A stretch of 64,000 nucleotides of DNA. It comes from Adiantum capillus-veneris. Its lineage: Eukaryota; Streptophyta; Polypodiopsida; Polypodiales; Pteridaceae. The notes beneath the pieces are model-generated. The model searched no databases. It saw only the letters and a program-made list of their open reading frames with translations, and was not told the DNA's origin. Position 1 is the stretch's first letter, and each line of letters starts with the position of its first letter. The stretch lies in contig CM043949.1 in the NCBI GenBank assembly GCA_014529385.2, positions 145,926,850 to 145,990,849 on the forward strand, read 5' to 3'. The position numbers were made by a program, and so were the translations under genes. Of this stretch, positions 1 to 11,287 are shown piece by piece.

Positions 1-296
1 ACTCTTGGAAATCACTCTGACACCCGAACTCCAATCCCTGGAATCCATCCTTGTGTCCATCGCAGGTCACATGCGCACCAAGAGCATTTGTCTATCCAGA
101 ACCCTGTGTGCTAAGAGCAATACCTAGATCTAACTCACATGCATCAGCCTGTGGCCTAAGCATATCCATGAATGATTGAATCATGACTGAATCCTCAACA
201 CTCAAGCCATCCGTATTTGTCATCGTATCCACGAATGAAATGCCCTACTGCAAAATTGTCTGCAAAACTGGCTCAACATGCTCACAAATTGGAGCA

Positions 297-932
297 TCAT
301 GCAACATATCGGCAAAGGAGACATGCCTCATCTCTCTGCATGGGTGCGTACTCACGAAGATTGTGCCGTCTCGCACATGACGTACTCACATGAATCGTGC
401 CAACACTAGCACCTCTCGCTGTGACTAGCTGTCCATGATGCAATCTAAAACTGTGCTCATCCAGCACTACCTGGCATCCGCTGTCTTGTAACTGCCTCAC
501 AGAGATCAAACTCTGCGTCAAACCTAGCACATGGCGTACATCCCGCAACACGTATGATGCACCACTCGACAACGATAGTCTTACATCTCCTGCACCAACT
601 ATGTCACGCCTTGAACCATTAGCTAGACACACACATCCAAGCATACCACTAGCATATGTTCTAAACCACTCACGACTCGGTATGACATGAAATCTAGCAC
701 GCACATCTAGTATCCAATGCAAAGGTAATGTGTCGTCCAAAAACGACATAAGAAAGTCAAGAGTAAACATGGAAGCAAAGGCAACATCTCCGTCATGCGT
801 AGCCACATACGCTACATCTGCTCCCACATCATCCAAAGTGATTGCATCTCTCCAATGCTGTCTCCTTCGTTGTCTCATCCGTCGAAAACAATGCCTACGT
901 ACATGCCTTGTATGACCACAATACCGACACAC
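297..932 (-). CDS. Zinc knuckle plus inactive copia protease-like domain
   Basis: The ORF (211 codons) opens with a CCHC zinc knuckle (CRYCGHTRHVRRHC, residues 2-15), the nucleic-acid-binding end of gag. About 70 residues on comes a segment collinear with copia protease and the following gag-pre-integrase stretch: WILDVRARFHV, then a GDVRLSLSSGASYVLRDVRHV block and SLISVRQL. In active copia proteases the first motif is WxxDSGAS; here D is kept but S-G is V-R, so it should be catalytically dead. The copy at 24902-25396 is altered at the same place (DADAM), so the loss is family-wide rather than private decay. Confidence 0.7.
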   Translation of the reverse strand: MCRYCGHTRHVRRHCFRRMRQRRRQHWRDAITLDDVGADVAYVATHDGDVAFASMFTLDFLMSFLDDTLPLHWILDVRARFHVIPSREWFRTYASGMLGCVCLANGSRRDIVGAGDVRLSLSSGASYVLRDVRHVLGLTQSLISVRQLQDSGCQVVLDEHSFRLHHGQLVTARGASVGTIHVSTSCARRHNLREYAPMQRDEACLLCRYVA

Positions 933-983
933 AACATCTCTATGTCTCTGAGATCGTCTTTGACTGTAGGCATCTCTCTAGAC

Positions 984-1328
984 TCATTTGTGCCAAAAAG
1001 CATTGAACAATCTTTGCCATAACTCTCTAGCTATACATGCATCCAAACCAATGCGATAAACAGACTCACCAAGGTGTAACATGATCGTCCAACGCACAAG
1101 CTCATCCAAGTCCTCCCACTCATCGTCAGTCATAGACTCCGGCCTAGCATCCATGCCCTGTAGTGGAAACACTTGGCCCAACTGAGTCAATGCAGCATGC
1201 ATACCTGCTTTCCACTGCTCAAAGTTTGAACCATCAAAATTTGTATAGAAAAGCAAAAATCCTAACAATGATGTACATGCCAAATCCATGGCAATAACTT
1301 GTGACAAGACCAAGCACAAGTCGATCAA
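984..1328 (-). CDS. Copia-type gag N-terminal fragment
   Basis: About 114 codons. The core (FDGSNFEQWKAGMHAALTQ, then a DDEWEDLDE stretch, then LHLGESVY and LWQRL) matches the layout of plant copia gag N-terminal domains (UBN2/DUF4219-like): a GxNFxxWK block, a substitution region and a helical LWxxL block. The relative at 24440 has FDGSDFAAWRECM at the same point. The frame ends at 984, and the zinc knuckle resumes in another frame at 932, so gag is broken by a frameshift or a short loss. It would package the RNA of this family in a virus-like particle. No start is certain; the FDGS motif lies well inside the ORF. Confidence 0.65.
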   Translation of the reverse strand: MIDLCLVLSQVIAMDLACTSLLGFLLFYTNFDGSNFEQWKAGMHAALTQLGQVFPLQGMDARPESMTDDEWEDLDELVRWTIMLHLGESVYRIGLDACIARELWQRLFNAFWHK

Positions 1329-2280
1329 CTGACAATAGCCAAAGCCTAGCTAACTCATACACCAAGTACTGTCAGAATACAACATAAGCTGTCTAAGAGA
1401 AGTATCAACAAATATGGCGATCAATGTAACGAAAAAAAATGAGTAAAACCGCTCAAATGATGCCAAAACACCCTCTCTAATCCAAGAGCACTATGTGATA
1501 ATCGATGAAACTAGCATCAACAATCTCCCTCCTGAAGAGATTACCACATGTACGTCAAATGATGTAATCCGGTGAGCAAGCACTCTCACAATGCGATGCC
1601 AAAACACTATGGCAAAGCTAAATGCAATCAAAACACGATTGCAAACCATGCGCATAAACAAATGAACTCGCAAGAAAATCCGGTAGAGATTTGGCAGTAT
1701 TTGGCTATCAAACCATAATAACCATACTTGCCATAAACATGCTCAAAACCATGAGCAAATCATGCGCAAAATCTGCACTCAAGCATACATGAGCTGCCCA
1801 AAGTCTCAACTCCTTGAGCATCAAACCACATAACGCATACATTGTATCCTTTCACTTGTGAGCAAACTTGCAGCCATTACCACTCTCACATCCGAGAGCA
1901 AACCATGTGTGGAATCCTCGACACACAATAAACAGCCGCTGCTGCAAAAAATTAAGAGGTCAAAATCAGCCCAAATGGATATCACCATTGCGTTCGGAAC
2001 ATGCCAAAACCCCATGTTACATCCTAACCTTGCATAAATCGCATTCTGTATGCAAAAAACATTGTTTTGGAGCCCGAAAAATGACCTACGAAAATGAAAA
2101 TCTGTATTCTTCCTGCAAGTATGGCTACAAAAAAGCATACACACTTGCAATACATCCTTCTCTCAAGCTTAGGAATGTCCCTCAACCTTCTGTGAGCACA
2201 GATCTGGTGATTGCTCACCGATCTCAAGCTTCCACCGAAAGCTCACTTCTCTATAGCACTCCATCTGTCGCGAAGCCAAA
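1329..2280 (-). other. Untranslated leader of the truncated copia-like element
   Basis: This lies between the primer site and gag. Short ORFs here are not supported. Scattered blocks resemble the leader at 23256-24439 (for example a segment around 2040-2120 and its counterpart near 23760-23890). Confidence 0.5.
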
Positions 2281-2292
2281 GCTCTGATACCA
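2281..2292 (-). promoter_or_regulatory. Primer-binding site, initiator-Met tRNA type
   Basis: The minus strand reads TGGTATCAGAGC, the usual plant copia primer site complementary to the 3' end of initiator methionine tRNA. It sits two bases inside the 5' LTR and fixes the element orientation. Confidence 0.85.
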
Positions 2293-2294
2293 GT

Positions 2295-2650
<356 letters not shown>

Positions 2651-3335
2651 TTTAGTATGCAGTTTCTAAACACCTAAGAGCAAGACCGTGCATGCGCGAG
2701 ATCACCTTCTTGCCTTCATCATCCAAGATGATGCCATCGCTGAAGTCGACGGAGTAAGGCAAGCCCTCTCGCCTGTGACGCGTGAACCTGGGTGTCCTAG
2801 CAGGGGTCTCTAGCAGCATGTTGATGGGGGGTATGGACGTCAGGTGTCTCCACTAGAGTCCGGGCCACGAAGCAAGGAGTGTCGACTCGGGTGACTCTCG
2901 GAGTAGTAGGTAGTGGTGTGTAGCCAGGAAGGGTTGATAGCCGCACAGAACCTAGCATAGATGGTGATGATGTGGCTGGTGTGGGGGTGGGCAAAGAAGA
3001 GAAAGGTAAAGAGCCTCGTCGAACACAAGGCGGTGTTGAGGTATCACTGGCGGCATCCCCACAACAATCGCCGCCGCCACCACTAGGGAGTCGGTGCCTA
3101 GACGAGTGTGAAGATCGTCTCATCGACACTGAAGCTTTGGAGCGCGCTGAATGCTCTGAAACAGAGGGAGACGCTAAAGGAGTAGAATGACCTAAGGGTG
3201 CTCTAGAGCAATGACGATCCTTGTACCACTACCTATGTTGAGGTGACAAAGAAGAAAGAAACTCATCATCATCCATATCTGCATTAAACACACAAACATT
3301 TGATCTTAATATTGCATGGAAAAGAAAACATGGAC

Positions 3336-3371
<36 letters not shown>

Positions 3372-3459
3372 CATAAAGGGCGAGGGATTTCTGTGTAGAG
3401 AGATTCCTGTGAAGTTTTTGTGAATTTGTCTCCCGTGTGCATTCTATGTATCTTGTAAA
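2651..3459. other. Unassigned stretch with a Ser/Pro/Thr-rich minus-strand ORF
   Basis: Flank of the copia-like LTR. The minus ORF 3129-2797 (110 codons) is rich in Ser, Thr, Pro and Arg with a SGGGGDCC run. A second minus ORF (3528-3229) contains a (GA)n-derived Ser-Leu run from the microsatellite at 3341-3367. No domain is recognised. It could be an exon of a CACTA-associated or host gene, or chance. The AT-richness expected of old repeat is absent at 2740-3130. Confidence 0.3.
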
Positions 3460-3726
3460 AGTACTGCGCTCCGAGTGTGATGGAGACTGAGGCTGCAATT
3501 GCGAAGGAGGTGATTCGTCTCTACTCATAGATGCTGCTCACCCCTCCACTAGATTTAGTTGATCGGGTGAAAGAGATGCTAAGAAGTATTAGTAGTGCTT
3601 CTTAGCGTCTCTTTCATCCAATCAACTAGATCTAGTGGAGGGGCGAGCAGCATCTATGTGCATAGACAGATCACCTCCTTCGCGATTACAGCCTTAGTCT
3701 CCATCGCACCCGGAGCACAGTGCTCA
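3460..3726. repeat. Long imperfect inverted repeat (foldback hairpin)
   Basis: Left arm about 3460-3586 and right arm 3598-3726 are reverse complements with scattered mismatches over about 125 bp; the loop is 11 bp. The strongest block pairs AGCAGCATCTATG (right, from about 3645) with its complement near 3525-3537, and AATCACCTCCTTCGC with ATCACCTCCTTCGC. Beyond both arms similarity stops abruptly. A foldback MITE, an inverted duplication of part of the neighbouring minus ORF, or a hairpin small-RNA precursor all fit. Confidence 0.85.
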
Positions 3727-3912
3727 TTGGCATATCAGACTTTCACGACACGCCGAAGAGTGTCCCTGCTTGTGAGAACATACCTGGAGCATATGTACCT
3801 GGAGTGGACGCAATGACGATTAAACACAATTTAAATTTCTCAAGTATAGCCACATGAATACAATATATATTATGAAACGGAGAAAAATTGTTCAAATACA
3901 ATGTTTATGGCT

Positions 3913-4519
3913 TTACGAGGTCTCTCTCTCATCCTCGCATAGCTCAACATAACTCCCTATATCTATATAGAGCTCTCCGTTTAGGCAAATGTCCTTTGTT
4001 TTATTTTGTAGATCCTCTGCATGCACCCCATAGAGAATAGCAGCTTGATGCTCGTCTGGCACCACCTCAGCGGCTTTTGACTGAGCATCTTCTCCAATCT
4101 CCTCCATTGATGCCGCTGTGATTTGCACATGGTAGCCCTCATACGTCCGTGCACTACGAGGGGCTACCTCTATGATGTGCCACCAATTTGATGCAGACTT
4201 TGTAGGATGAAATATCACCTGCCAGAGCCACCTCTGAGGTCGGTCCATTTTTTAGTTGAATCCACTTCAAGGAAACCAGACTCTCCTCTCTACGCACGAT
4301 AGCGTTGCGACCCTCCATGTTTATCTTGAACCATTGCACATCAAACAAGTCAACAAAAAATCCTCTATAATCGATCCTCAAAATCTCTTGAAGCGTGGCA
4401 AAGTAAATGATTTCCACCACCACAGGATCTACATCAGAGGACCATTGTCGACTAGACTGTTCAAATTTTGCCATGATTCCACAATCTTCAGTAAAACACT
4501 TTTTTTCGATCCGTTCCAC
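3913..4519 (-). pseudogene. CACTA transposase C-terminal part, DUF4216-like
   Basis: Two overlapping minus frames (4519-4154 and 4248-3913) together give the DUF4216 pattern found at the C-terminus of TNP2-like CACTA proteins. Visible pieces are VVEIIYFATLQEILRIDYRG, a VDLFDVQWFKIN block and a valine-rich segment ending near WHIIEVAPRSARTYEG. The frames overlap by about 95 bp and neither is complete, so a frameshift or lost intron separates them. It is the most downstream part of the transposase gene. Confidence 0.65.
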
Positions 4520-4689
4520 CCTAAAATGTCGACCTTTACACCATGCTGATGTGTATGACTTATACTACAACCAAGAAAGATTATGAGTGGCTGTTCAAAC
4601 ATCTAGAAAGTCACTAGTCGTACATTGCAAACTTACCTTGGTCGCCCAATTCCAAGAGTACTCCCACTCCTCCTTGGTCACTTCTTCAC

Positions 4690-5443
4690 CGCACTATTGT
4701 GCGCTATTCAATTGTTTGTGCAACCATCTTAAGGTCATGAATGTTGGTAGGCTCTCCAGACCCACCGGATAATGTATCAGTGGTCGTCTTTCCCGTCTCC
4801 ACTCGTTCTGTGCCCTTTGTCACTCTTGCTTTGCATCCTCGTATTGTGAAATCCACTTTTACATCACTGGCTTGTGAAGCATGCAAAATCAATTGATTTT
4901 AGCCTCTAGATCTTCCGTCATCTTCTTCTCAACACCGAGATTGTACATGACAATCCCAGATATGCGCTCATCATCTATGGTTCTCCATAGCGTGTCGCGG
5001 GCTTTATCAAATCCATCTAGCCACTCTCCAATGTAAACTAGGGACTCTGATACCAGCCAACCTTTTGCCATGCTACCCTTTGGAGGTGCCTTCTGACGCA
5101 CATATCCCTTAAGTGTTTTCATGGAACATTCTAAAAAGAACATCCATCTGGAATGTATTGTGCCAGCTATTTCCACCTAATCAACTATGTGAACAAGAAG
5201 GTGCACCTGAATGGTTAGCATGGTAGTAGGAAAGTGTTTCTCAAACATGCACACAACCTCCGCAGCATTTAGTTTGGCAAATGGGATGGAGTCTACATTG
5301 ATCTCCTTTTGTGAGATCCATTGCACCAACTTTGCAAGTTTGTAGATTGTGCTACGGACTCTAGGCAACAAGCATCCCTCAATGGCCACCAGTAAAATAA
5401 ACTGCAAAATACGTATAGCAATGATATTAAAGTCCACACACAA
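4690..5443 (-). pseudogene. CACTA transposase middle part, DUF4218-like
   Basis: The minus frames 5443-5177 and 5176-4889 abut in the order expected of DUF4218. The first ends with EKHFPTTMLTIQVHLLVHIVD (family pattern: lE..fPp.ff..q.HL..Hl.d), the second has SRWMFFLECSMKTLKGYVRQKAPPKGS (family: RWMYPFERyMk.LK.YVRN.a.pEGSI). The rest of the segment down to 4690 is the region between DUF4218 and DUF4216. Bases 4690-5152 recur at 29461-29918 at roughly 93% identity. Confidence 0.75.
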
Positions 5444-6268
5444 ATTTGTTACACAATTTTCACTATGATATATTCCACTTCAAACATACCTAACACATTT
5501 TATGCCATTCGTGTGACTTCAAACCAGTAAGCTTTCCTTCTCTAGTGAAACTCGTTTGGAGCAAGTGCATTACGCCAGTTGAGGTCCGCACAGATCGAAT
5601 GGTCTCTGTTACTTTGCGTTCTTGGGCTCCTGTGAAAATCCACGGCACTTTAGGGAGTTTTATCGATCCATCAGATGTTGTCTGCAGCCCTGTCTACAGC
5701 CAATATTGCTCCATGCAATCCACATTTCTACCGTCAACCTTGGCTCCCATAGCAAATTATCCACCTAAGGTCAAATGGTCCCATAGCAAATTATCCACAT
5801 TCTTGAATATGTGCATTGGATCTAACAAGTGATTGATCATGAGTCGGGGCCAATATGGTAACTCGTACATTAGAGAGAGTCTCTTCATCCTTGGGGACAA
5901 ACCATCATCACATGTCTCCTTCTGCTCTAATCATGCTTGTGTAGATATCCTCGGTGGCTCTCTTTCCAAAAAGCCATTGCATAACACATGATTCTCTAGA
6001 AGATACGCTTGATGACCTTCGTAGATTTGCTTCTTCAATGAGAACGCACGACGTGCATTCAGTCTAGGTCCATGTGTGACACATGCTCTGTATCCGCTTG
6101 TTTGAAGCCCTGCATGTTTACACATGACAATAGATAAGCTTGAGAAAAACCAAGATTTACAGTGTTTGAATTTGAGTGTAAATCACCTGAGCATTCTGTT
6201 AGTCCGGGATAGTCATGCATGGTCCACACTAGAATGCCTCTGATCAAAGCATTTCGTTGACCTGTGTG
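5444..6268 (-). other. Eroded interior of the CACTA transposase gene
   Basis: This lies between the Transposase_21 core and the DUF4218 part. Only short unsupported frames are seen. The sequence probably holds the rest of the core plus intron, too diverged to read by eye. Confidence 0.4.
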
Positions 6269-6578
6269 TCAGATCATATCCACCAGTTCTATGCCAACCC
6301 ACAATTGTTGTAGATCTTCCAAAAGTGGATAAAGATACACATACATATTCTTTACTTTATACCGCCCCGTCACAATCAAGCTTGGCCACAGGTGCCCCTT
6401 CTTGGTAGTCAACCACGGGGAATTTTGTAGTTGACGATGAAAAACGGGCCATACACTGTAAGATGTTGATCTTTGACCAAATGGATTTGCGCCATCCATA
6501 GCCAAGCCTAGGTGCAGATTTTGAGCTTCCCTGGCAAAATCCATCCATGTTTTGTCTATATGTTTCCAGGCTGCACAA
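6269..6578 (-). pseudogene. CACTA transposase core (Transposase_21)
   Basis: Two overlapping minus frames. One reads MDFAREAQNLHLGLAMDGANPFGQ, then YSVWPVFHRQLQN, then a YVYLYPLLEDLQQLWVGIE segment. This is the order of the plant Tnp2 core (RNVRLGL.tDGfnPFG, YS.WPV, PL.eEL..LW..G). The frame is broken near 6540 and the segment that should lie between 5443 and 6269 is not recognisable. The product would cut at CACTA ends and use 3-bp target duplications. Confidence 0.8.
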
Positions 6579-6788
6579 TCTGCAAGAATCTATAGCACAC
6601 CATCCGAAGATTTATTCTCCTCATGCCATGATGCTAAGGCGGTTATGGACTTATATTTGAAGAAATGCTTGATGCACGGAAGCAAAGGAAAATGTCACAA
6701 AACTTTTGTGGAATTTTTGTTCTGTGGAGATCTACTCAATATCTCTCGGAACCACATTTGGACACTTCTCCATGTCTATGTATTTCCC

Positions 6789-7590
6789 TCAAAAAAGAAT
6801 GCAGTCATTAGGACAAGCGTGAATTGAATTGTAATCCATCCCCAAGTTTTGCAAGATCTTTCTTGCTTCCTCTCTTGAATCTGGAATCACATTATCAGCA
6901 CGCAGTATGTGCTCTTTGAGCAATCTACACAGCAAAAAAAATGCGGTACACTTGTGTAAGTAATCGATTAGATCATTATACATTTAAAGTTTTTTATTTA
7001 AGTAAACACATTATAATAGATCACTTGAAAAGCGTTGTGACACTAGTGTCACTCCATCCAAACTTTGCCTGCATGTTGAGAAGAACCAGGAGCGCCTTCA
7101 ATCTAGACACACGTGCTCCATCATACAATGGCGTAACGGCTTCACTTTTCATATCATCATAATAAGCCTTTCTGAATCCATGATCGTCTCGTTCATTCCA
7201 TCGATCTCGGGCTCAAACATTGCCTCGTTGGGCATGTGGTCTGCATGGTCATCCTCCGAGTTGTCAGACGCTACATCTTGTGGCCTCATCTATGCTGCTT
7301 GACCAAAGCGCATGCGAGCACGTCTATTGGGCTGCAAGATTTTTGTCTGTTGGCCAGAGTCAAAGTCTGACGAGTTATAATTGGCAACAACTCGATCTAT
7401 AATAGATGAATCGAACTCGCCAAATTTACGAGCGTGCTGCAAAGAAACGAGTCTTTTCTGTTGCACAGCATGCTTGCATTGATTACAAGTACATAAGATC
7501 CTTGTTTAGAGATAGGTGTTTCGGTTGGACGGCCCCACATCCTCGTCACTACTCATATGAAGGTAAAAACCTTATAACTTGGACATAAAT
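6789..7590 (-). pseudogene. CACTA transposase N-terminal part
   Basis: Minus 6983-6789 ends with LGMDYNSIHACPNDCILF, a hallmark just N-terminal to the Tnp2 core (LGL.Y.kIHaC.NDCiLy). Further upstream, minus 7190-7020 encodes EAVTPLYDGARVSRLKALL and KFGWSDTSV (family: pLY.GC..ftkL, K...gwS), and around 7540-7400 a CTCNQCKHAV block suggests the transposase-associated zinc-binding motif. At least two introns or frameshifts separate these pieces. Confidence 0.7.
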
Positions 7591-7615
7591 TTAATCTTCT
7601 ATTGTCATCCTTCGT

Positions 7616-7620
<5 letters not shown>

Positions 7621-7698
<78 letters not shown>
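7621..7698. repeat. (CT)n microsatellite
   Basis: Thirty-nine uninterrupted CT units within the CACTA interior, between the 5' end of the transposase remnants and the CTAA-rich array. Confidence 0.98.
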
Positions 7699-7701
<3 letters not shown>

Positions 7702-8104
7702 TTCACACTGTAAACTACCTCACATTCTCTAGTCATGTTCAATCCCCGCACACCTTGGTCTAGAGGTGCACGGAGATCCGAACCACCGGGTTATACTCTC
7801 GTCTCTATTGGTCAATGCCTATATTTGTGGGTACGAGAAATCTACACACCCACGTCTACATGATAGTGCATGTAGTGGACAAAACCCTTTGCCTCTTCTC
7901 TAGCTGTAGCAATTCACAGCATCTTAACATCTCTTCACAGCAGATATTTGTTCGAGGGATTACTTAGCACATTACATGTTGGCCTCCAATCTGAGTATCA
8001 TGCGGTTGAAAGCTTTCCAACTTAAGGTCGCATCCATAGAGAGGAGAGAGAGGGATCACCGTTCGTCTAACTCTAGTTTTTTTACCGTAATCTTGAAGGT
8101 AGAC
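7699..8104. other. CACTA interior, no gene seen
   Basis: Unique-looking sequence between the CT tract and the CTAA-rich array. No ORF, repeat or regulatory signal could be supported. Confidence 0.4.
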
Positions 8105-8710
8105 TCTAATATAAAAAATCAATCCAAAATCTAATCTTAAATCTAACCTAATTGAACATGTGGTGATTTGCGGCTAATTGAATATGGTTAGTGTGTGAGT
8201 TAATAGGTGTCAGATGCTGATGGGAATATACATATTGTTGTGTAACTAGTGTTTGCTCTTTTGACAAAGCGCGCCTTCATTGACATGCACTAAAATCTAA
8301 CCTAAATCTAATATAATCTTAAATCAAACATAAATTTAGATATAATCTAATCTTAAACTCAAAATAAACCTAAATCTAATCTAATCCTAAATCTAACATA
8401 AACCTAAACGAAATCTAACTTAAATCTAAATTTAATCTAGTTAATCTTAAATCTTGTCTTAATCCTAAATCTAAATTTAATCTAATATTAAACTCAACAT
8501 AAACCTAGATCTAATCCAATCTTCAATCCTAAACCTAAATGTAATCTAACTTAAATTTAGCATAGCTAGCTAATCTTAAATCTTGCCCTAATTTTAAATC
8601 TAACCTAATCGTAATCTAACATAAATCTAAATCTAACTTAATTTTAAACTCAACATAAACATAAATCTAAATGTACTCTAACCTAATCTAATTTAAATAT
8701 TAACCTAATC
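8105..8710. repeat. CTAA-rich, almost G-free low-complexity array
   Basis: Variants of AATCTAA, CCTAAA and CTTAAATC repeat irregularly; guanine is almost missing from the plus strand except at about 8160-8285. A longer pattern (AAACTCAACATAAAC and variants) recurs near 8353, 8490 and 8645, so there is a higher-order unit of about 140-155 bp. CCTAAA is one base short of the plant telomere unit, but the array is too irregular to call telomeric. Confidence 0.7.
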
Positions 8711-8748
8711 TCTCTCTCTTTGTTTTCTCCCCTTACCTCTCTCTTTCG

Positions 8749-8751
<3 letters not shown>

Positions 8752-8806
<55 letters not shown>

Positions 8807-8847
8807 GGGGGGGGGGGGGTGGGAAGAAAGAGAGAGAGAGAGAGGGA
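8752..8847. repeat. (CT)n, G-run and (GA)n compound microsatellite
   Basis: CT dinucleotides to 8804, fifteen G residues at 8805-8819, then GGGAAGAAAG and GA repeats to about 8847. CT and GA parts can pair with each other as a hairpin. Confidence 0.95.
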
Positions 8848-8935
8848 GAGTGCGGGTTACCTCTTTCGCTTGAGCGCCGAAAACTCAGATCTGAGATCTG
8901 AGTTTCTAGCACTCTCGGTTTATTTTTTACCCATG

Positions 8936-9046
8936 ATGGCGTCGCTATGAGCGTCACTATGCAACAAATAGAATAGTGACGCTGTGGATTTTCACTTTTG
9001 AACGTCGCACTGCGAGCGTCGCTAATGTGAAGTACCTGTTGTAGTG
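8936..9046 (-). repeat. CACTA terminal and subterminal repeats
   Basis: The terminal 12 bases read CACTACAACAGG on the minus strand from 9046. Inside are repeated GCGTCGCTA, GCGTCACTA and AGTGACGCT units in both directions. Plant CACTA transposases bind such short subterminal repeats. The similar end at 40210 suggests a common family. Confidence 0.7.
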
Positions 9047-9125
9047 ACAATATCTTACATCAACTTGGGATTTTGACAATTAATGCAACGCTAGTTTTTT
9101 AATTAACTCATACACTAGCACGCGT

Positions 9126-9233
<108 letters not shown>

Positions 9234-9308
9234 CATTCAATATTACAAAAGAGTTTCCATGTACTGTGTGACTTTGAAAAACATTAGATGTTGTAGCACC
9301 CAAGGTAA

Positions 9309-9561
9309 GCATGGGCAACATTGTTTCTCCATAAACTTGGTCACATCCGCAAGGGTACAAGTGGGGTTTTTTATCAAAGTGGGAATCTTCTTTCGACTTC
9401 CATTGGCAAGGGGCATCACACAATTATGTTGCATGAAGCATGGGCAACATTGTTTCTCCTTACACTTGGTCACACCCGCAAGCGAACAAGTGGGGTTTTT
9501 TTATCAAAGTGGGAATCTTTCGACTTCCATTGGCAAGGGGCATCACACAAATATGTTGCAT
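9309..9561. repeat. Two-copy tandem duplication, unit about 125-129 bp
   Basis: Copy one 9309-9437, copy two 9438-9561. Both begin GCATGGGCAACATTG and hold GTGGGGTTTTTTATCAAAG and GGCAAGGGGCATCACACAA. A short deletion of a few bases in copy two shifts the frame, so the ORFs across it are not credible. Confidence 0.9.
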
Positions 9562-9952
<391 letters not shown>

Positions 9953-9989
9953 TGACTCTATGGTGTTAAAACTTCTGTTCTTTTTCTCC

Positions 9990-10113
9990 TCTTTGTCAGT
10001 ATCGAGAGAGGTCTTGAGTTCAACTCTCCTGGTCGGATAGATCTTTAAGGTCTCTTGGGATAGTTTCCCATGAAGTTAAAATCTTCTTTTTCTTCTTCTT
10101 CTTCTTCTCTCTC
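9990..10113 (+). repeat. Possible SINE-like dispersed repeat, copy 1
   Basis: A block GGTCTTGAGTTCAACTCTCC resembles a pol III B box, followed by AGATCTTTAAGGTCTCT and a TTCTTC-rich tail at 10088-10112. A diverged relative lies at 33550-33660 (AGATCTTCAAGGTCTCT then a TTCTTT-rich tail). No A box was identified, so this is tentative. Confidence 0.35.
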
Positions 10114-11249
10114 TAAGTGGCATTAAAAAATGCCCAAAATGATACGTGTCGACATAGCCTGTTGTAAGCCGTTTTTTAACTGCGCTCCCTCTCACACATA
10201 CACAAACATTCCCTCCGGTGTTCAAGAAAAATCATTTTTCCAAACATATGAAATTCCCTTTTTTTGAATTTTCTAAGAGGAAATTTTAGAAAATTAGGTT
10301 TGTTTTTTGATTTTTTACACTAATTTTCTTTATTTTGGGGCGGAATTTTATCATTTTTCCCTTGCCTTCAATCGGCATTTTTGAAATAGAAACGGCACGA
10401 TATTAAGCTGAGAGACATTTTTCCCAAACACTGATTCCCTCTATCTCTCTCCCACCACATATCCTCATAGTTAAAATACGGTGTTGTCTAGATTGGGGCT
10501 TCTCAAAGTTGATTCCCGCATCGTTCATGCTCTCTGCTCTGAAGATTCTATCAATCCCGGCTTAATAAAAGTTATCCACAACTCATCTATAGAACGAGCT
10601 CCACTGTAGGCCTTTTCAACCGCTTAGTGATGTCAAGAAATTTTTCCAGAAACTGGGGCTCAATCACAAGCCAGAAGCCCTGTTCCTTAGGCCCGTGTCT
10701 CACTGGGGCAGGCAAAGGTTGCCCAATCCTAGGTGGCGACAAACCATTCGTAGATGAAAAAGGAAAAGTTGGCCTGCATAGCTTGTCAGAGGGACGGCCT
10801 TGCACCCTCGGCCAAGTTCACTTAGCAGCGGCCATTTGCGAAAAGTGCACGCGGGAAGCAATATCACAAGCTTTGAACCCTATCTGTCAGCGTTGAAAGG
10901 CGGGCGTCGAACCACTTGCGCTGCTCTAATTCGTTGTCAACTCGGTGCAGCATTTTTTGAAAGGCTCAGTGTGACAGCAACGTCAAGGACCAACTTCAAA
11001 AAAAGGGTGGGGCGGGCGTCATAGTGTGACACGGGCCTTATTACTTCGCTCTAAAGAGCCGCAATCTCTTTGTCACGAGCTTTTGAAAATGTTCCTCCTC
11101 ATCTTTGCATTTGCCACCAGAAAGTGGTACTTGCTTACCTTGGCGACGTATACATTCTCTTAAAGCCTTCTCATGTGTTGTGGCAACAGCTCGGACAGCG
11201 AGACGAGGCTCTGAACCGATCTTTGAGAAGACAGGGAAGGCGAGATGGT

Positions 11250-11287
<38 letters not shown>

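Larger units (their letters stand above)
3900..9046 (-). mobile_element. Degenerate CACTA (En/Spm) transposon, right end defined
   Basis: Minus-strand TNP2-type transposase remnants run from about 7590 down to 3913. The right end is a CACTA terminal repeat: the minus strand starts CACTACAACAGG at 9046, and the adjoining 110 bp carry short repeats of the GCGTCGCT/AGCGACGC type, typical of CACTA subterminal regions. The region between gene and end holds a (CT)n tract and a CTAA-rich array. No convincing left end was found; a CACTAC at 3227 lacks a matching 3-bp target duplication (TAC against ACA). Confidence 0.7.

Noticed and set aside
3227-3238. CACTAC as left end of the CACTA element
   Set aside because: The 3-bp flank TAC does not match ACA at the right end, and no subterminal repeats follow.
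8105-8710. Interstitial telomere array
   Set aside because: Only scattered CCTAAA words; no run of the plant heptamer.
10587-10805. Minus-strand host exon
   Set aside because: Protein-like composition only; no recognised domain, splice signals or neighbouring exons.
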